NCBI GenBank assembly: GCA_026392155.1
Contig: JAPLCP010000079.1
Coordinates: 1 to 64,000 of the forward strand
Length of the DNA stretch: 64,000 nt
Direction: 5' to 3'
From: Armatimonadota bacterium
GTDB taxonomy: Bacteria > Armatimonadota > Armatimonadia > Armatimonadales > Armatimonadaceae
The position numbers and the translations under genes were made by a program. Each line of letters starts with the position of its first letter. The stretch's first letter is position 1. The notes beneath the pieces were generated by a model, which was given only the letters and a program-made list of their open reading frames with translations, was not told the DNA's origin and made no database searches. Shown here piece after piece: positions 29,660-39,085 of this stretch.

Positions 29660-30238
29660 ATGGAGATCGAAGACTTACTCAAAGATGCTGCCGAGTGGCG
29701 GCCTAGTACGGAGATGCCAGCGGACTTAGAGCGCCGTGCCCTCAAAGCCGTACGCCGTCCCCCGCTCCGCCCGATGGGAATCATGCGTCCTCGAAGCGCC
29801 CTCTTCGCCACCGCGCTGGCCGGAGTCGCCTGTTTCTTTATGATAGGCCGAGTCGGGCAAAAGCCCCTTGAGCCTGTTGGAGTGCCCGTAGCGATCGCCG
29901 ATACCCGTCCTACACCAGCTCCAACACGCGAGCATATCAAGGAAACGCTTCCGATAAAGCCACAAATAGATCGACAAGCCAAGAGGTCCAAAAAGCGAAA
30001 AACATCACGGCGACAATCCCCTTTGACGCAGCGTTTGCCTGTGGCGCTTGACACCGTTTCTGACTCTGTCATTGTTGGAAGCCGAGTGGCGGTGGATGCT
30101 CCCGTCTATACTCCCGCCTACTACGCCGAGCCCTCCTCCGATGGGGAGAGCACAAAATACACCCCAGTGAAGGTCGCCCTCGACGATCCCGATGTTATTT
30201 ACTCAGAATCACCATCCGAATTTCAAAAGGAGAATTAA
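29660..30238 (+). CDS. Single-TM protein downstream of sigma factor (anti-sigma-like position)
   Basis: Short cytosolic N-terminus, one TM (ALFATALAGVACFFMIG), variable periplasmic tail. Confidence 0.55.
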   Translation: MEIEDLLKDAAEWRPSTEMPADLERRALKAVRRPPLRPMGIMRPRSALFATALAGVACFFMIGRVGQKPLEPVGVPVAIADTRPTPAPTREHIKETLPIKPQIDRQAKRSKKRKTSRRQSPLTQRLPVALDTVSDSVIVGSRVAVDAPVYTPAYYAEPSSDGESTKYTPVKVALDDPDVIYSESPSEFQKEN

Positions 30239-30241
30239 TCC

Positions 30242-31465
30242 ATGAAATCTTTACTCACTCTTGCGCTCGCGGTAGCGCTTACCTCAACGACCGTCGCACA
30301 AGACTCACAGCGCCCCGCTCAGCCGCCCCGTGCCTCTGGAGCCGGTCGGGTGACAGCGGCTACGTCCAGTAGCCCAGATTGGTTTAGCAAGACCATCAAT
30401 CTCGACATTAAAAATGCCACACTGGCCGAAGCCATCAAGAAGATACTGGAGGAGGCTGATGTCAAAGTGACAAAGATTGACGATCAGCTAGAGCCCAATA
30501 AAAAGAACAAGCTCAGCCTAAAACTCGATGGCGTGAATGTACGCGATGCCCTCGCCGCAGTCTCCCGGCTCTACGCCGCGCAGGCCTTTGTTCTCTCCGA
30601 AGACGGTAAAACGACCATTGAGCTCAAGAATCGCGTGGCAGAGGCGGTCGGTGGAGGCGGGGGGGGGCTCGGTACCAGTATCTTCGTCGCTGGCAATGCA
30701 GAGCGCTACAAAGACCTGCCAGATAGGAAGATTCATATTAAAGTCCAAGAAGGAACCGCACTGGATGTCGTGAAAGCAATCTGTGAGAAAGCGGGACTTG
30801 ACTATGAGCTGGATGCAGACCTGAAAGGCGGGAGCAAAGTCAGCATGACCATGACGAATGTCTCCGTGGGCAATGCACTCGATAACGCAGCAGGTCTCTT
30901 GCAGTGTGGCTGGAAGGCAGAGAAAAAGGGCAGCAAGGTCAAGATCTATTTTGGCAAAAAGTACCCGAGCCAATCGCTCTTCGGGAATGCGGGACGCCTT
31001 GTCCTCCCCACCATGCCCGAGCTTCCCATTGTGAGCAATCTCTTTACACGAGGCGCCTCACTCCCAAGCAAGCGTGTCTCGCTCGATAAGAGGAGCACAG
31101 ATGTGCGGGAGTGCCTAAAAGAGATCCTCCAGCAGGCCGATCTGAGCTACGCCCTCGCCGATGACCTGCCCAGCGATCCAAAGTCGTTCACGTTCTCGAA
31201 TGTCCCCCTCGCAATGGCACTCGACATGATCTGCGCGAGCATCGAAGTGGGCTGGACGACCGAGGGAAGCGCCGATGGAAAGCCCATCGTCAAGGTAGGA
31301 AAGCGCTACAAAGGCCGCAGCAGGAGCCGCTCCAGCTTCTCATCGTACACGTCGATGCCGACTCTGTCTCGCGACAGCAGCCTGGCAGAGATGTACCGTG
31401 CAGCCCGTCCCGTGGCACCACGTTTTAGCTTGCCCGCGCCGCGCATTCCTCTGGAGTGCTTGTAG
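30242..31465 (+). CDS. Secreted protein with about three STN/secretin-N-like repeats
   Basis: Signal peptide; repeats INLDIKNATLAEAIKKILEEA.., IHIKVQEGTALDVVKAICEKAGLDYEL.., RVSLDKRSTDVRECLKEILQQADLSYAL..; no barrel. Confidence 0.6.
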   Translation: MKSLLTLALAVALTSTTVAQDSQRPAQPPRASGAGRVTAATSSSPDWFSKTINLDIKNATLAEAIKKILEEADVKVTKIDDQLEPNKKNKLSLKLDGVNVRDALAAVSRLYAAQAFVLSEDGKTTIELKNRVAEAVGGGGGGLGTSIFVAGNAERYKDLPDRKIHIKVQEGTALDVVKAICEKAGLDYELDADLKGGSKVSMTMTNVSVGNALDNAAGLLQCGWKAEKKGSKVKIYFGKKYPSQSLFGNAGRLVLPTMPELPIVSNLFTRGASLPSKRVSLDKRSTDVRECLKEILQQADLSYALADDLPSDPKSFTFSNVPLAMALDMICASIEVGWTTEGSADGKPIVKVGKRYKGRSRSRSSFSSYTSMPTLSRDSSLAEMYRAARPVAPRFSLPAPRIPLECL

Positions 31466-31502
31466 AGGAGTTTGCCCTGTCGGTGGCGAAAACGTAGCCA
31501 TT

Positions 31503-32502
31503 ATGCCACAGGTAGACATGCCGCTGGAGCGGCTCCTAGAGTACACGGGGCGCAATCCGCGCCCCGTTGATTTTGATGCGTACTGGGACAACGCCCTCGC
31601 CGAGCTGGACTCCCACGAACCGCAAGTCGAGCTGATCCCCCACTCGCTAAAAACCCATAATGTCGAGTGCTTTGAGCTTTGGTTCACGGGGATTGGTGGC
31701 GCGAGAATCTACGCCAAGTATCTAAGGCCGAAAAAAAGCACCACGCCCCACCCTGCGATTGTGGAGTTTCACGGCTACTCAGGCCACTCAGGCGACTGGA
31801 TCGGCAAGCTACCCTACGTGGCGCAGGGCTACTCCATCGCCTCGCTGGACTGCCGCGGTCAAGGGGGAAAGTCCGAGGATTTGGGCGGCGTCAAGGGCAA
31901 TACGCTCCGGGGCCATATTATCCGTGGCCTCGCCGATAGCCCCGAGAAGCTTCCATATTATCCGTGGCCTCGCCGATAGCCCCGAGAAGCTTTACTACCG
32001 CAACGTCTACCTAGACACCGCGCTACTCGCCCGGATCGTGATGGGCTTCGACGAAGTCGACGCGAGCCGAGTTGGGGCGCTGGGAGGGTCGCAGGGCGGC
32101 GGACTGACACTGGCCTGCGCCTCGCTCACCCCAAGTCTCAAGAAAGCCGCCCCGACGTTCCCGTTTCTCTGTGACTTCAAGCGCGTCTGGGAGATGGACT
32201 TGGCCAAAGGAGCCTACGAGGAGCTGGCCACGTTTTTCCGCAACTTCGACCCGCGCCACGAGCAAGAGGACTTGTGGTGGGAGCGCCTGGGCTATATTGA
32301 CAACCAGCACTTGGCAGCTAGAATTCGCGCCGAGGTGCTGATGCCTGTCGCCCTCATGGACACGATCTCCCCTCCGAGGACCCAGTTCCCCGCTTATAAC
32401 AAGATCACCAGCAAGAAAAACCTCGTCCTCTACCCCGACTTCGGCCACGAGGGCCTGCCGGGCTGCAACGACATTGTTTTTGATTTTATGAGCGATCTTT
32501 AG
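31503..32502 (+). pseudogene. Acetyl xylan esterase / cephalosporin-C deacetylase (AXE1), frameshifted by a 40-bp tandem duplication
   Basis: Frame 0 to 31979 and frame 1 to 32502; repeats 31913-31952 and 31953-31992 are identical; removing one rejoins ..RGLADSPEKL-YYRNVYLDTALLARIV... Confidence 0.85.
31913..31992. repeat. Exact 2 x 40-bp tandem duplication
   Basis: CCATATTATCCGTGGCCTCGCCGATAGCCCCGAGAAGCTT twice in direct succession. Confidence 0.97.
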
Positions 32503-32526
32503 AGAAACCGTTAGGACACTTTTAAA

Positions 32527-33462
32527 ATGCTTTCCCTCTCGTTCTACGACACAAAGCCCTACGACCGCGAGTACTTCGAAAAGGTGACTGGTATCGAAAA
32601 CCTCAAGGTCACGTTTCATGAGTTTCGCCTCACCACCGAGACCGCTAGCAGCGCAGAGGGAGCACAAGCCGTCTGTGTGTTCGTCAACGATCTGCTGGAT
32701 GCCCCGTGTCTCAAGCAGCTCTACGACCGAGGAGTCCGGCTCGTGACACTTCGCTGTGCAGGCTTCAATAACGTGGATCTCATGGCGGCAAAGGCGCTGG
32801 GCATGGTCGTCACACGGGTGCCTGCCTACTCGCCCTATGCCGTCGCGGAGCACACCGTGGCGCTCTTGCTGGCACTTAACCGAAAAATCCATCGTGCCTA
32901 TAACCGCGTCCGTGAGCATAATTTTTCTCTCAACGGGCTGGTGGGCTTTGATCTGCACGGCAAGACCGTCGGGATTGTCGGCACAGGCAAGATCGGGCGT
33001 GTCGCAGCACAGATTTTCCGAGGGTTCGGCACCGAAGTGCTCGCCTACGACCCCTCCCCGTCCTTGGAGTGGGCGGCCGAACACCGCATTGGCTATGTGG
33101 ACTTCTCCACCCTGCTTTCCAAAAGCGATATTATCTCGCTGCATCTGCCCCTGACACCCGAGTCGCGCTATCTGCTCAATACGGAGACGCTGGCCCAACT
33201 GAAGCCAGGAGCCTATCTAATCAACACCAGTCGAGGCAAGCTTGTGGAGACCAAGGCTCTCATCAATATGCTCAAAGCGGGCACGTTAGGGGGGGTGGCG
33301 CTGGATGTCTACGAGGCTGAGGAAGGCTTGTTCTTCGAGGACTACTCCAGCGAGGTACTCCAAGACGACGAGATCTCCCGCCTTTTGACATTCCCCAACG
33401 TGCTCATTACGTCCCACCAAGGGTTTCTCACCCAGGAAGCACTGGGCGAGATTGCAATCTGA
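32527..33462 (+). CDS. ldhA: 2-hydroxyacid (D-lactate-type) dehydrogenase, apparently C-terminally truncated
   Basis: MLSLSFYDTKPYDREYFEK, GIVGTGKIGRVAAQIFRGFGTEVLAYDP; ends LITSHQGFLTQEALGEIAI* without the usual tail. Confidence 0.8.
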   Translation: MLSLSFYDTKPYDREYFEKVTGIENLKVTFHEFRLTTETASSAEGAQAVCVFVNDLLDAPCLKQLYDRGVRLVTLRCAGFNNVDLMAAKALGMVVTRVPAYSPYAVAEHTVALLLALNRKIHRAYNRVREHNFSLNGLVGFDLHGKTVGIVGTGKIGRVAAQIFRGFGTEVLAYDPSPSLEWAAEHRIGYVDFSTLLSKSDIISLHLPLTPESRYLLNTETLAQLKPGAYLINTSRGKLVETKALINMLKAGTLGGVALDVYEAEEGLFFEDYSSEVLQDDEISRLLTFPNVLITSHQGFLTQEALGEIAI

Positions 33463-33643
33463 GTGCCGAGGGCAAGCCCCTGCTGCCAGGCTCGACTCTC
33501 TCTCCGTGATCGGGGCTCGCCGAGCCCCGAGAATGTCGCGGCGCTCAAGGCAAGTGGCCTCAGACTAGGAATCTATCAGCACTCAGTTTGCGGTCAACAA
33601 CAATCATGAGATCATCTTTGATTTTATGAGCGAGCTCTGAGGT
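33463..33643 (+). pseudogene. Junk of gene fragments: sugar-phosphate isomerase piece and AXE1 3' end
   Basis: 33529-33561 identical to 35073-35105 (PENVAALKASGL); 33598-33643 encodes NNHEIIFDFMSEL*, matching NDIVFDFMSDL* of the gene ending at 32502. Confidence 0.75.
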
Positions 33644-34794
33644 TTGGGCTTTCGAAACTGCTGTGGAGCCTCGACCAGGCGATAAAAAACCCGCCCTGCG
33701 ATCACCAAAAACGGCAGAATGACGAAGAGCGCGACGGCAAATGTGGCGGTGGGGGAGAGTCCAAGAAGCGACAGCTTGCTGGAGATAAGCTGAAACAAGG
33801 GCAAGTGTACCAGGTAAACGCTAAAGGAGATCGTCCCGAACCCTTTGAGCGCACGAGCGGGAAGCTGTGAGAGCCAAGGTGCCTCGCTCATTCGGCCAAC
33901 CTCGATGATAATCAGAGCAAACGTGATTCCCCAGAGCTGGTCAAACCAGCAACCAAAGATTGGGCCAAACTGCGGCGGCGCTTGTGAGATCAGTAGGAGA
34001 TTTAGAGTCATCAGGCCCAGCGCAAAGAGAGCAAAGCTAGGGACAGGGGCGTTTCTTTGGCGAGCCACCAGCAGCGCGGCCCCCATGCCACAGACAAACT
34101 CAAAAAGGCGTCCGGGGAGTGCGTAGTAGGTCGCCACACCGATGGCAAAGTCCGGCAGGCTCTCCGAGAGCTTGGGATGAAGCTCGTGCATGAGTGTCTG
34201 CCACAAGAGTGCCAGAACCAACGTCGCTCCCAAGGTCTTGTGCAGACCAACGCGGCGCATGAGCAGGATCATGAGCGGAAACGCAGCGTAGAGCTGGACT
34301 TCTAACCCAAGCGACCAGAAGGCAATATTGCTCGTCGTCACGGTCTGTGGGAAGCAGTTCTGGAGACACAAAAGATGGACTGGAATGTCCCACCAGACGG
34401 TTGGCCTCTGTAGCAGTGACGGTGCTAGATAAGACAGAGTGCAAAACAAGGCAAGCGCCACATAGTATGGTGGCAAGATGCGCTGTGCACGCTTTCGGAT
34501 AAATTCCTTGAGATTTAGAGGCACAGAGCTTAGAGATCCACTACGGACCAGTGGCCACATCAAACAAAAACCTGAGAGTACCAAAAAGAGATGAACACCC
34601 AAGTATCCCCACCGGGCCGCGCCCCGAATCACACTCACGGCAGGTTCTAAGAGTGGCCCAACCTGAGGAAGGGGAGGAAGTAGCTCGTGCTCATGATGGA
34701 TCAATACCAGCAAGCATGCCAAGCCACGCAAGAGATCAATAAATTCCAGTCGTGAAGGAGCCTTTGATGCCTGAACAGGCATTTCTTGAGACAT
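33604..34794 (-). CDS. Acyltransferase 3 family membrane protein (OafA/YrhL-like)
   Basis: RLEFIDLLRGLACLLVLIHHE, multi-TM, FGTISFSVYLVHLPLFQ. Confidence 0.85.
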   Translation of the reverse strand: MSQEMPVQASKAPSRLEFIDLLRGLACLLVLIHHEHELLPPLPQVGPLLEPAVSVIRGAARWGYLGVHLFLVLSGFCLMWPLVRSGSLSSVPLNLKEFIRKRAQRILPPYYVALALFCTLSYLAPSLLQRPTVWWDIPVHLLCLQNCFPQTVTTSNIAFWSLGLEVQLYAAFPLMILLMRRVGLHKTLGATLVLALLWQTLMHELHPKLSESLPDFAIGVATYYALPGRLFEFVCGMGAALLVARQRNAPVPSFALFALGLMTLNLLLISQAPPQFGPIFGCWFDQLWGITFALIIIEVGRMSEAPWLSQLPARALKGFGTISFSVYLVHLPLFQLISSKLSLLGLSPTATFAVALFVILPFLVIAGRVFYRLVEAPQQFRKPKPQSSLIKSKMIS

Positions 34795-34955
34795 ATCTTA
34801 GATTGTCGGAGAGGGATTGAGACAAGCCGATAGATTCCCCAAAAACAGGTATTCCTTCGGGGACTGACTTAGGAGGCTAACTTGTCGTATACTAAAACAG
34901 CAAAAGTGAGAGTACCAGTATCCGGCTCTTGCACATTACCAAGGTTAGGAAAACA

Positions 34956-35813
34956 ATGATTTCAGTAGGATTTCGGATTCCGGGGGCGCTAGGGCGCATC
35001 CCCTTTGCAGAGATGGCGGCTTGGGCCGCTGAGAGTGGCTTTGGCTCCATTGATGTGGGTTCGCCAAACCCAGAGAATGTCGCGGCGCTCAAGGCAAGTG
35101 GCCTCGGGCTCGGGACATGCGATCTGGGCGGCACGCGTGAGCTGCTCTCGCCCGATGAAGCGGTGCAGAAGCAGGGCATTGAGACCTGTAGCAACGCTCT
35201 GGAGGCCATGGCGGCGCAGGGCTTTACCAAGGCCTTCACCACCTTCAACCCGCCCGACAGCAGCCAGAGCCGCCGCGTGAGCCTGGAGAACTGGAGCAAG
35301 AGCTTCCCCGAAGTGGCAAAAGTCGCGGCGCGGGTAGGCGTGCGAATCGCCGTGGAGGGCTGGCCGGGGCCCAACAACAATGCTTTAGGCGTGACTCCCG
35401 AGACACTCCGCGCGATGTTTGCCGTCGTCCCTGGTGAGGAGTTTGGGATCAACTACGACCCTAGCCACCTCGTGCGTATCGGCGTGGACTACCAGAGGTT
35501 TCTGCGTGAGTTCGGGGGCCGTGCGATCCATGCGCACGGCAAAGACACCCAGCTCGACGGCGACGGTGCCTATCTCTATGGCAATCTAGGGCCTAGCCTC
35601 GACCGCCCGGTGCACTGCGGCGGCGGCGACTGGCGCTACTGCATCCCCGGCGAGGGCGTCGTCAACTGGGCCTGGGTTCTCGGTGAGCTTCAGCGCCACG
35701 GCTTCGACGACACCATTGCGATTGAGCTGGAGGACTTCCGCTACAACGGCAGTGTCGAGGGCGACAAGCTCGGCCTGATCCGCGCCAAAGCCAATCTCAC
35801 GCCTTATCTCTAA
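34956..35813 (+). CDS. Sugar phosphate isomerase/epimerase (TIM barrel)
   Basis: GFRIPGALGRIPFAEMAAWAAESGFGSIDVG, NYDPSHLVRIGVDY, HAHGKDTQ, AIELEDF. Confidence 0.85.
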   Translation: MISVGFRIPGALGRIPFAEMAAWAAESGFGSIDVGSPNPENVAALKASGLGLGTCDLGGTRELLSPDEAVQKQGIETCSNALEAMAAQGFTKAFTTFNPPDSSQSRRVSLENWSKSFPEVAKVAARVGVRIAVEGWPGPNNNALGVTPETLRAMFAVVPGEEFGINYDPSHLVRIGVDYQRFLREFGGRAIHAHGKDTQLDGDGAYLYGNLGPSLDRPVHCGGGDWRYCIPGEGVVNWAWVLGELQRHGFDDTIAIELEDFRYNGSVEGDKLGLIRAKANLTPYL

Positions 35814-35825
35814 ACGCCCCATCGC

Positions 35826-35965
35826 CGCCGGTTGAAAACCGGCGTCTGCAGTGGCGTCGTTCCTCCGCCGCAAAGCCCGTGGCGGGCTGGGAAACAGAGC
35901 CCGTAGCCCGGCACGGGCTTTGCAGCCACAGGCTACTGCAGACGCCGATTTCAATCGGCGGTCAA
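35826..35965. repeat. ~140-bp multi-hairpin palindromic element, family E
   Basis: GGCGTCTGCAGT/ACTGCAGACGCC (35841-35852/35935-35946) and GCAAAGCCCGTG/CACGGGCTTTGC (35870-35881/35912-35923) nested, terminal hairpins GCCGGTT/AACCGGC and GCCGATT/AATCGGC. Confidence 0.85.
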
Positions 35966-36702
35966 TGGCGAAACGGGAAGTGCTCCCCGGCTTGGTATTT
36001 TGGCCGTTCCAGGTACGTATTGATACCGGGGACGGCCTCACCGCGCAGCAAGAACGGGGCACCGATGGGCTTGGTGATCTGGGTGCTGGTCGGGATGTAG
36101 CGAATAGTGAGGCCGCAGCGGCGCTTGTCGCTTGTGTTGGCGTTGCTTCCATGGATCAAGTTCGGGTGGTGCACCGAGACATCCCCCGCTCTCAGGATCA
36201 CGTCCACGGCGGCGCTCTCGTCCACGCCCGCAATCCCCGACGACAGCACGTTCTCGACGCTCGTGTCTCTCGCGTGCTCCTGAAACTCCAACCGGTGCGA
36301 CCCGGGGATCACCCGCAGGCAGCCGTTTTCCGGCGTGGAGTCGTCCACGGCTAGCCAGAGTGTCACGACTTCACAAGGATCGAGCGGCCAGTAGCTACCG
36401 TCTTGGTGCCACAGAACCGGCAGGCCGTCGTGGGGAGGCTTGGCAAAATAGTGGCTGGCAAAGAGCGCGATATTCGGCCCGATAAACTTCTCCGCGATAT
36501 CGAGCAGCCGGTCATCGGCGATCAGGCGCACCCAGAACGGGTCATTGAGCACCAGAAACCAGTCCAGCTTCTCGGGCCGCAGCTCCGGGTTCTTTTTTTG
36601 TAGCCACTCTACATGGTCACTCGCCTTGCGGATCAGCTCCGCATCCAACACATGGCGAAAGACTGCATAACCGTCGCGCTCATAACTCTCCATTGGGTTC
36701 AT
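35962..36702 (-). CDS. Phytanoyl-CoA dioxygenase family protein
   Basis: LPVLWHQDGSYWPLDP.., ENGCLRVIPGSHR, DVSVHHPNLIHGSNANTSDKRR. Confidence 0.9.
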   Translation of the reverse strand: MNPMESYERDGYAVFRHVLDAELIRKASDHVEWLQKKNPELRPEKLDWFLVLNDPFWVRLIADDRLLDIAEKFIGPNIALFASHYFAKPPHDGLPVLWHQDGSYWPLDPCEVVTLWLAVDDSTPENGCLRVIPGSHRLEFQEHARDTSVENVLSSGIAGVDESAAVDVILRAGDVSVHHPNLIHGSNANTSDKRRCGLTIRYIPTSTQITKPIGAPFLLRGEAVPGINTYLERPKYQAGEHFPFRH

Positions 36703-36758
36703 ATTCCATTATCCTATCTCGCAGCCAAGGCGATAGAACCAGCGTGAGGAAAGTGCCG

Positions 36759-38705
36759 CTAGTGGTCACTACCCGTGTCTTCGATGTAGTCCTTGCTCCG
36801 TCCGAGTGCCTCAGGAGCATGGAGACGTAGCATCTTCAGGTCGGCATCCCAGGGGATCTGCTTTGCGGTGGCTCTTGAGACCACAAACATAATGAGCAAG
36901 GCCAGTGGAACGCCCCAGATCGCAGGCTGCTCACAGAGCGCTTTGGTCAGGGGATCGTCAATGGTGATAATCTTCTTGTCCGAGAGCATGAAGGCGATAA
37001 TCGCCCCCAGCGAGAGCAGGCCACCTCCTAACATCCCCGCCGCCGCGCCGGGCATGGTCAGCCCACGCCACCACGCCCCGAGAAGTAAGAGCGGGAAGTA
37101 GCTCGCGGCGGCAATGGCAAAGGCCCAGCCCACCAACATAGCGATATCAAACGTCTCGACAAGAAGTCCCAGCGCCATCGAAGCGAAGCCGAAGATCAGG
37201 GCGGCGAGCTTGAACATCTTAATGCGCTCTTCGGGAGTCGCGGAGGGCTTGATGATCTTGCCGTAGATATCGTGTGCCAGAGCGCCACTCATCGAGACCA
37301 GCAGCCCCGAGAACGTGGACATGAACGCCGCAAATGCGCCCGCGCTGGTGACTCCCGAGAGCACATCCCCCCAGACCCCACCGATAGCTCTTGGGAGCGC
37401 AATCACGACTGAGTCGGTCTTGTTGTTTGCGTAGAGCATCGGCAAGTCCGCCCGGCCGAGAGCACCCCAGATCGGGGTGAAGGCGTAGAACGCACCGATC
37501 AGCACCATCACCCAGAAGGTCGTCGCTTTCGCACTCTTCCCATCGGGGTTGGTGTAGAAGCGCACCAGAATATGCGGCAGGCCCGCGGTTCCACAGATCA
37601 GGGCGATAATCAGCGAGTAGGTATAGAGGACGGGGAAGCCGTGCTTGCTGGTCAGAGTTCCGTAGGGCAGGCCCCACTTCGCGTTGTTCTGCGTGTTGGG
37701 CACAAAGCTCCCGGCGGCGAGAATCGCCTCCGTCGGCTTGGCGAACTCCAGCTTGGGGGCTGTCTTGATCGGCCTGCCCTCTTTGCTCAGCACAGCCTGG
37801 CCCGCTTTGGTGACCACAAGCGGCAGGATCGTCACTTGCGTCCCCGCCGGAACCACGCCCTCCAGCTTGGGCAGGATCGCTAGGCTTGCATCGAGCTTGT
37901 CTTCACCGGGCTCTGGCTTGCGTCCGGTGCTGATCTTATCAATCTCGGTGTCTTTGGTGAAGGTAATCACCGTCTCCGCGCCCGGCGAGAAGCTCACGGC
38001 ATTGTTGGGAGCCTTGTCCTTGCCCACGAACTTCAGGGGGGTGTCTTTGGTGACCTTCGGGATCCCCTTAGGCTCCCCCGTGAAGGTCCCTAGCTTGCCG
38101 CTGTAGCCGCCATAGACCGCCATGAGCACAAACACCGGCACGGAGATCGCAAAGAGCTTGACCCAGTACTGGAATGCCTGAACAAACGTGATGCCTTTCA
38201 TCCCGCCGAGCGCCACATTGAACGTAATCACCGAGCCCACCACCACGATTCCGACCCAGTAGGGCCAGCCCATGATGGTCTGCATCGCGACCCCGGCGCC
38301 CTTCATCTGCGGCATGGTGTAGAAGAAGCCGATGAACAAGACAAAGCTCACCGCAATCTTGCGAAAGAGCGGCGAGTCGAAGCGGCCCTCGGCGAAGTCC
38401 GGGATGGTGTAGGCACCAAAGCGGCGGAGCGGCCCGGCGATAAAGAGCAAGAGCAGCAGGTAGCCTGCCGCGTAGCCCACGGGGTACCAGAGCGCATCGT
38501 AGCCGTTCTTGAGGATTAGCCCCGCGACTCCCATAAAGCTCGCCGCCGAGAGATACTCACCCGAGATCGCCGACGCGTTCATGCCTACCGAGACCTGTCG
38601 CCCGGCCACGAAAAAGTCCGATGCGGACTGGGCACGCTTGGTCGCAACAATCCCCAGGATCACGGTCGCGACGGTGACGAGAATGACAAAGAGCAGAGGA
38701 ATCAT
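36759..38705 (-). CDS. Sodium:solute (acetate-type) symporter
   Basis: ASDFFVAGRQVSVGMNASAISGEYLSAASFMGVAGLI; contains a long polar insert between TM segments. Confidence 0.9.
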   Translation of the reverse strand: MIPLLFVILVTVATVILGIVATKRAQSASDFFVAGRQVSVGMNASAISGEYLSAASFMGVAGLILKNGYDALWYPVGYAAGYLLLLLFIAGPLRRFGAYTIPDFAEGRFDSPLFRKIAVSFVLFIGFFYTMPQMKGAGVAMQTIMGWPYWVGIVVVGSVITFNVALGGMKGITFVQAFQYWVKLFAISVPVFVLMAVYGGYSGKLGTFTGEPKGIPKVTKDTPLKFVGKDKAPNNAVSFSPGAETVITFTKDTEIDKISTGRKPEPGEDKLDASLAILPKLEGVVPAGTQVTILPLVVTKAGQAVLSKEGRPIKTAPKLEFAKPTEAILAAGSFVPNTQNNAKWGLPYGTLTSKHGFPVLYTYSLIIALICGTAGLPHILVRFYTNPDGKSAKATTFWVMVLIGAFYAFTPIWGALGRADLPMLYANNKTDSVVIALPRAIGGVWGDVLSGVTSAGAFAAFMSTFSGLLVSMSGALAHDIYGKIIKPSATPEERIKMFKLAALIFGFASMALGLLVETFDIAMLVGWAFAIAAASYFPLLLLGAWWRGLTMPGAAAGMLGGGLLSLGAIIAFMLSDKKIITIDDPLTKALCEQPAIWGVPLALLIMFVVSRATAKQIPWDADLKMLRLHAPEALGRSKDYIEDTGSDH

Positions 38706-39022
38706 CGGTTCGCCCCCCCCGCCCCCGCTTCGCGGGGGAGCTTTTCTTGTTCTTGCACAATTGCGTCTTCGAGGGCATTAGAGCGCTTGATAAAATACGC
38801 CGAGAGCCCCCAGGTGATCGGGTAGAAAAGCACCGCCAGAATCAGCCACGTCAGTGAGAAGCCCCCGACATTGGTCGCGGCCAGCTCCGGCGCGTAGAGG
38901 TTGACGAGCGGCAGGACAAAGATAATCCCCAGAAATACCGCTGCCACCCGCAGGCTCAGCCCTGCCTGCCGTCGCATCACCGAGCGCAACAATTCCTTAT
39001 CATTCATGCCCCGCAGGTTCAC
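38702..39022 (-). CDS. DUF485 small membrane partner of symporter
   Basis: Two TM, typical position next to ActP-like symporter; C-terminal tail EAGAGGANR encoded by the palindrome 38713-38741. Confidence 0.75.
   Translation of the reverse strand: MNLRGMNDKELLRSVMRRQAGLSLRVAAVFLGIIFVLPLVNLYAPELAATNVGGFSLTWLILAVLFYPITWGLSAYFIKRSNALEDAIVQEQEKLPREAGAGGANR
38713..38741. repeat. Palindromic element family B
   Basis: CCCCCGC TTC GCGGGGG at 38722-38738 preceded by a C-run; matches 49551-49577. Confidence 0.75.
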
Positions 39023-39085
39023 CGAGCCCCTCGGGAATTCCTGCCCGCAACCAAACGCCGCGCCGACGCGTTACAATAGAAGACG

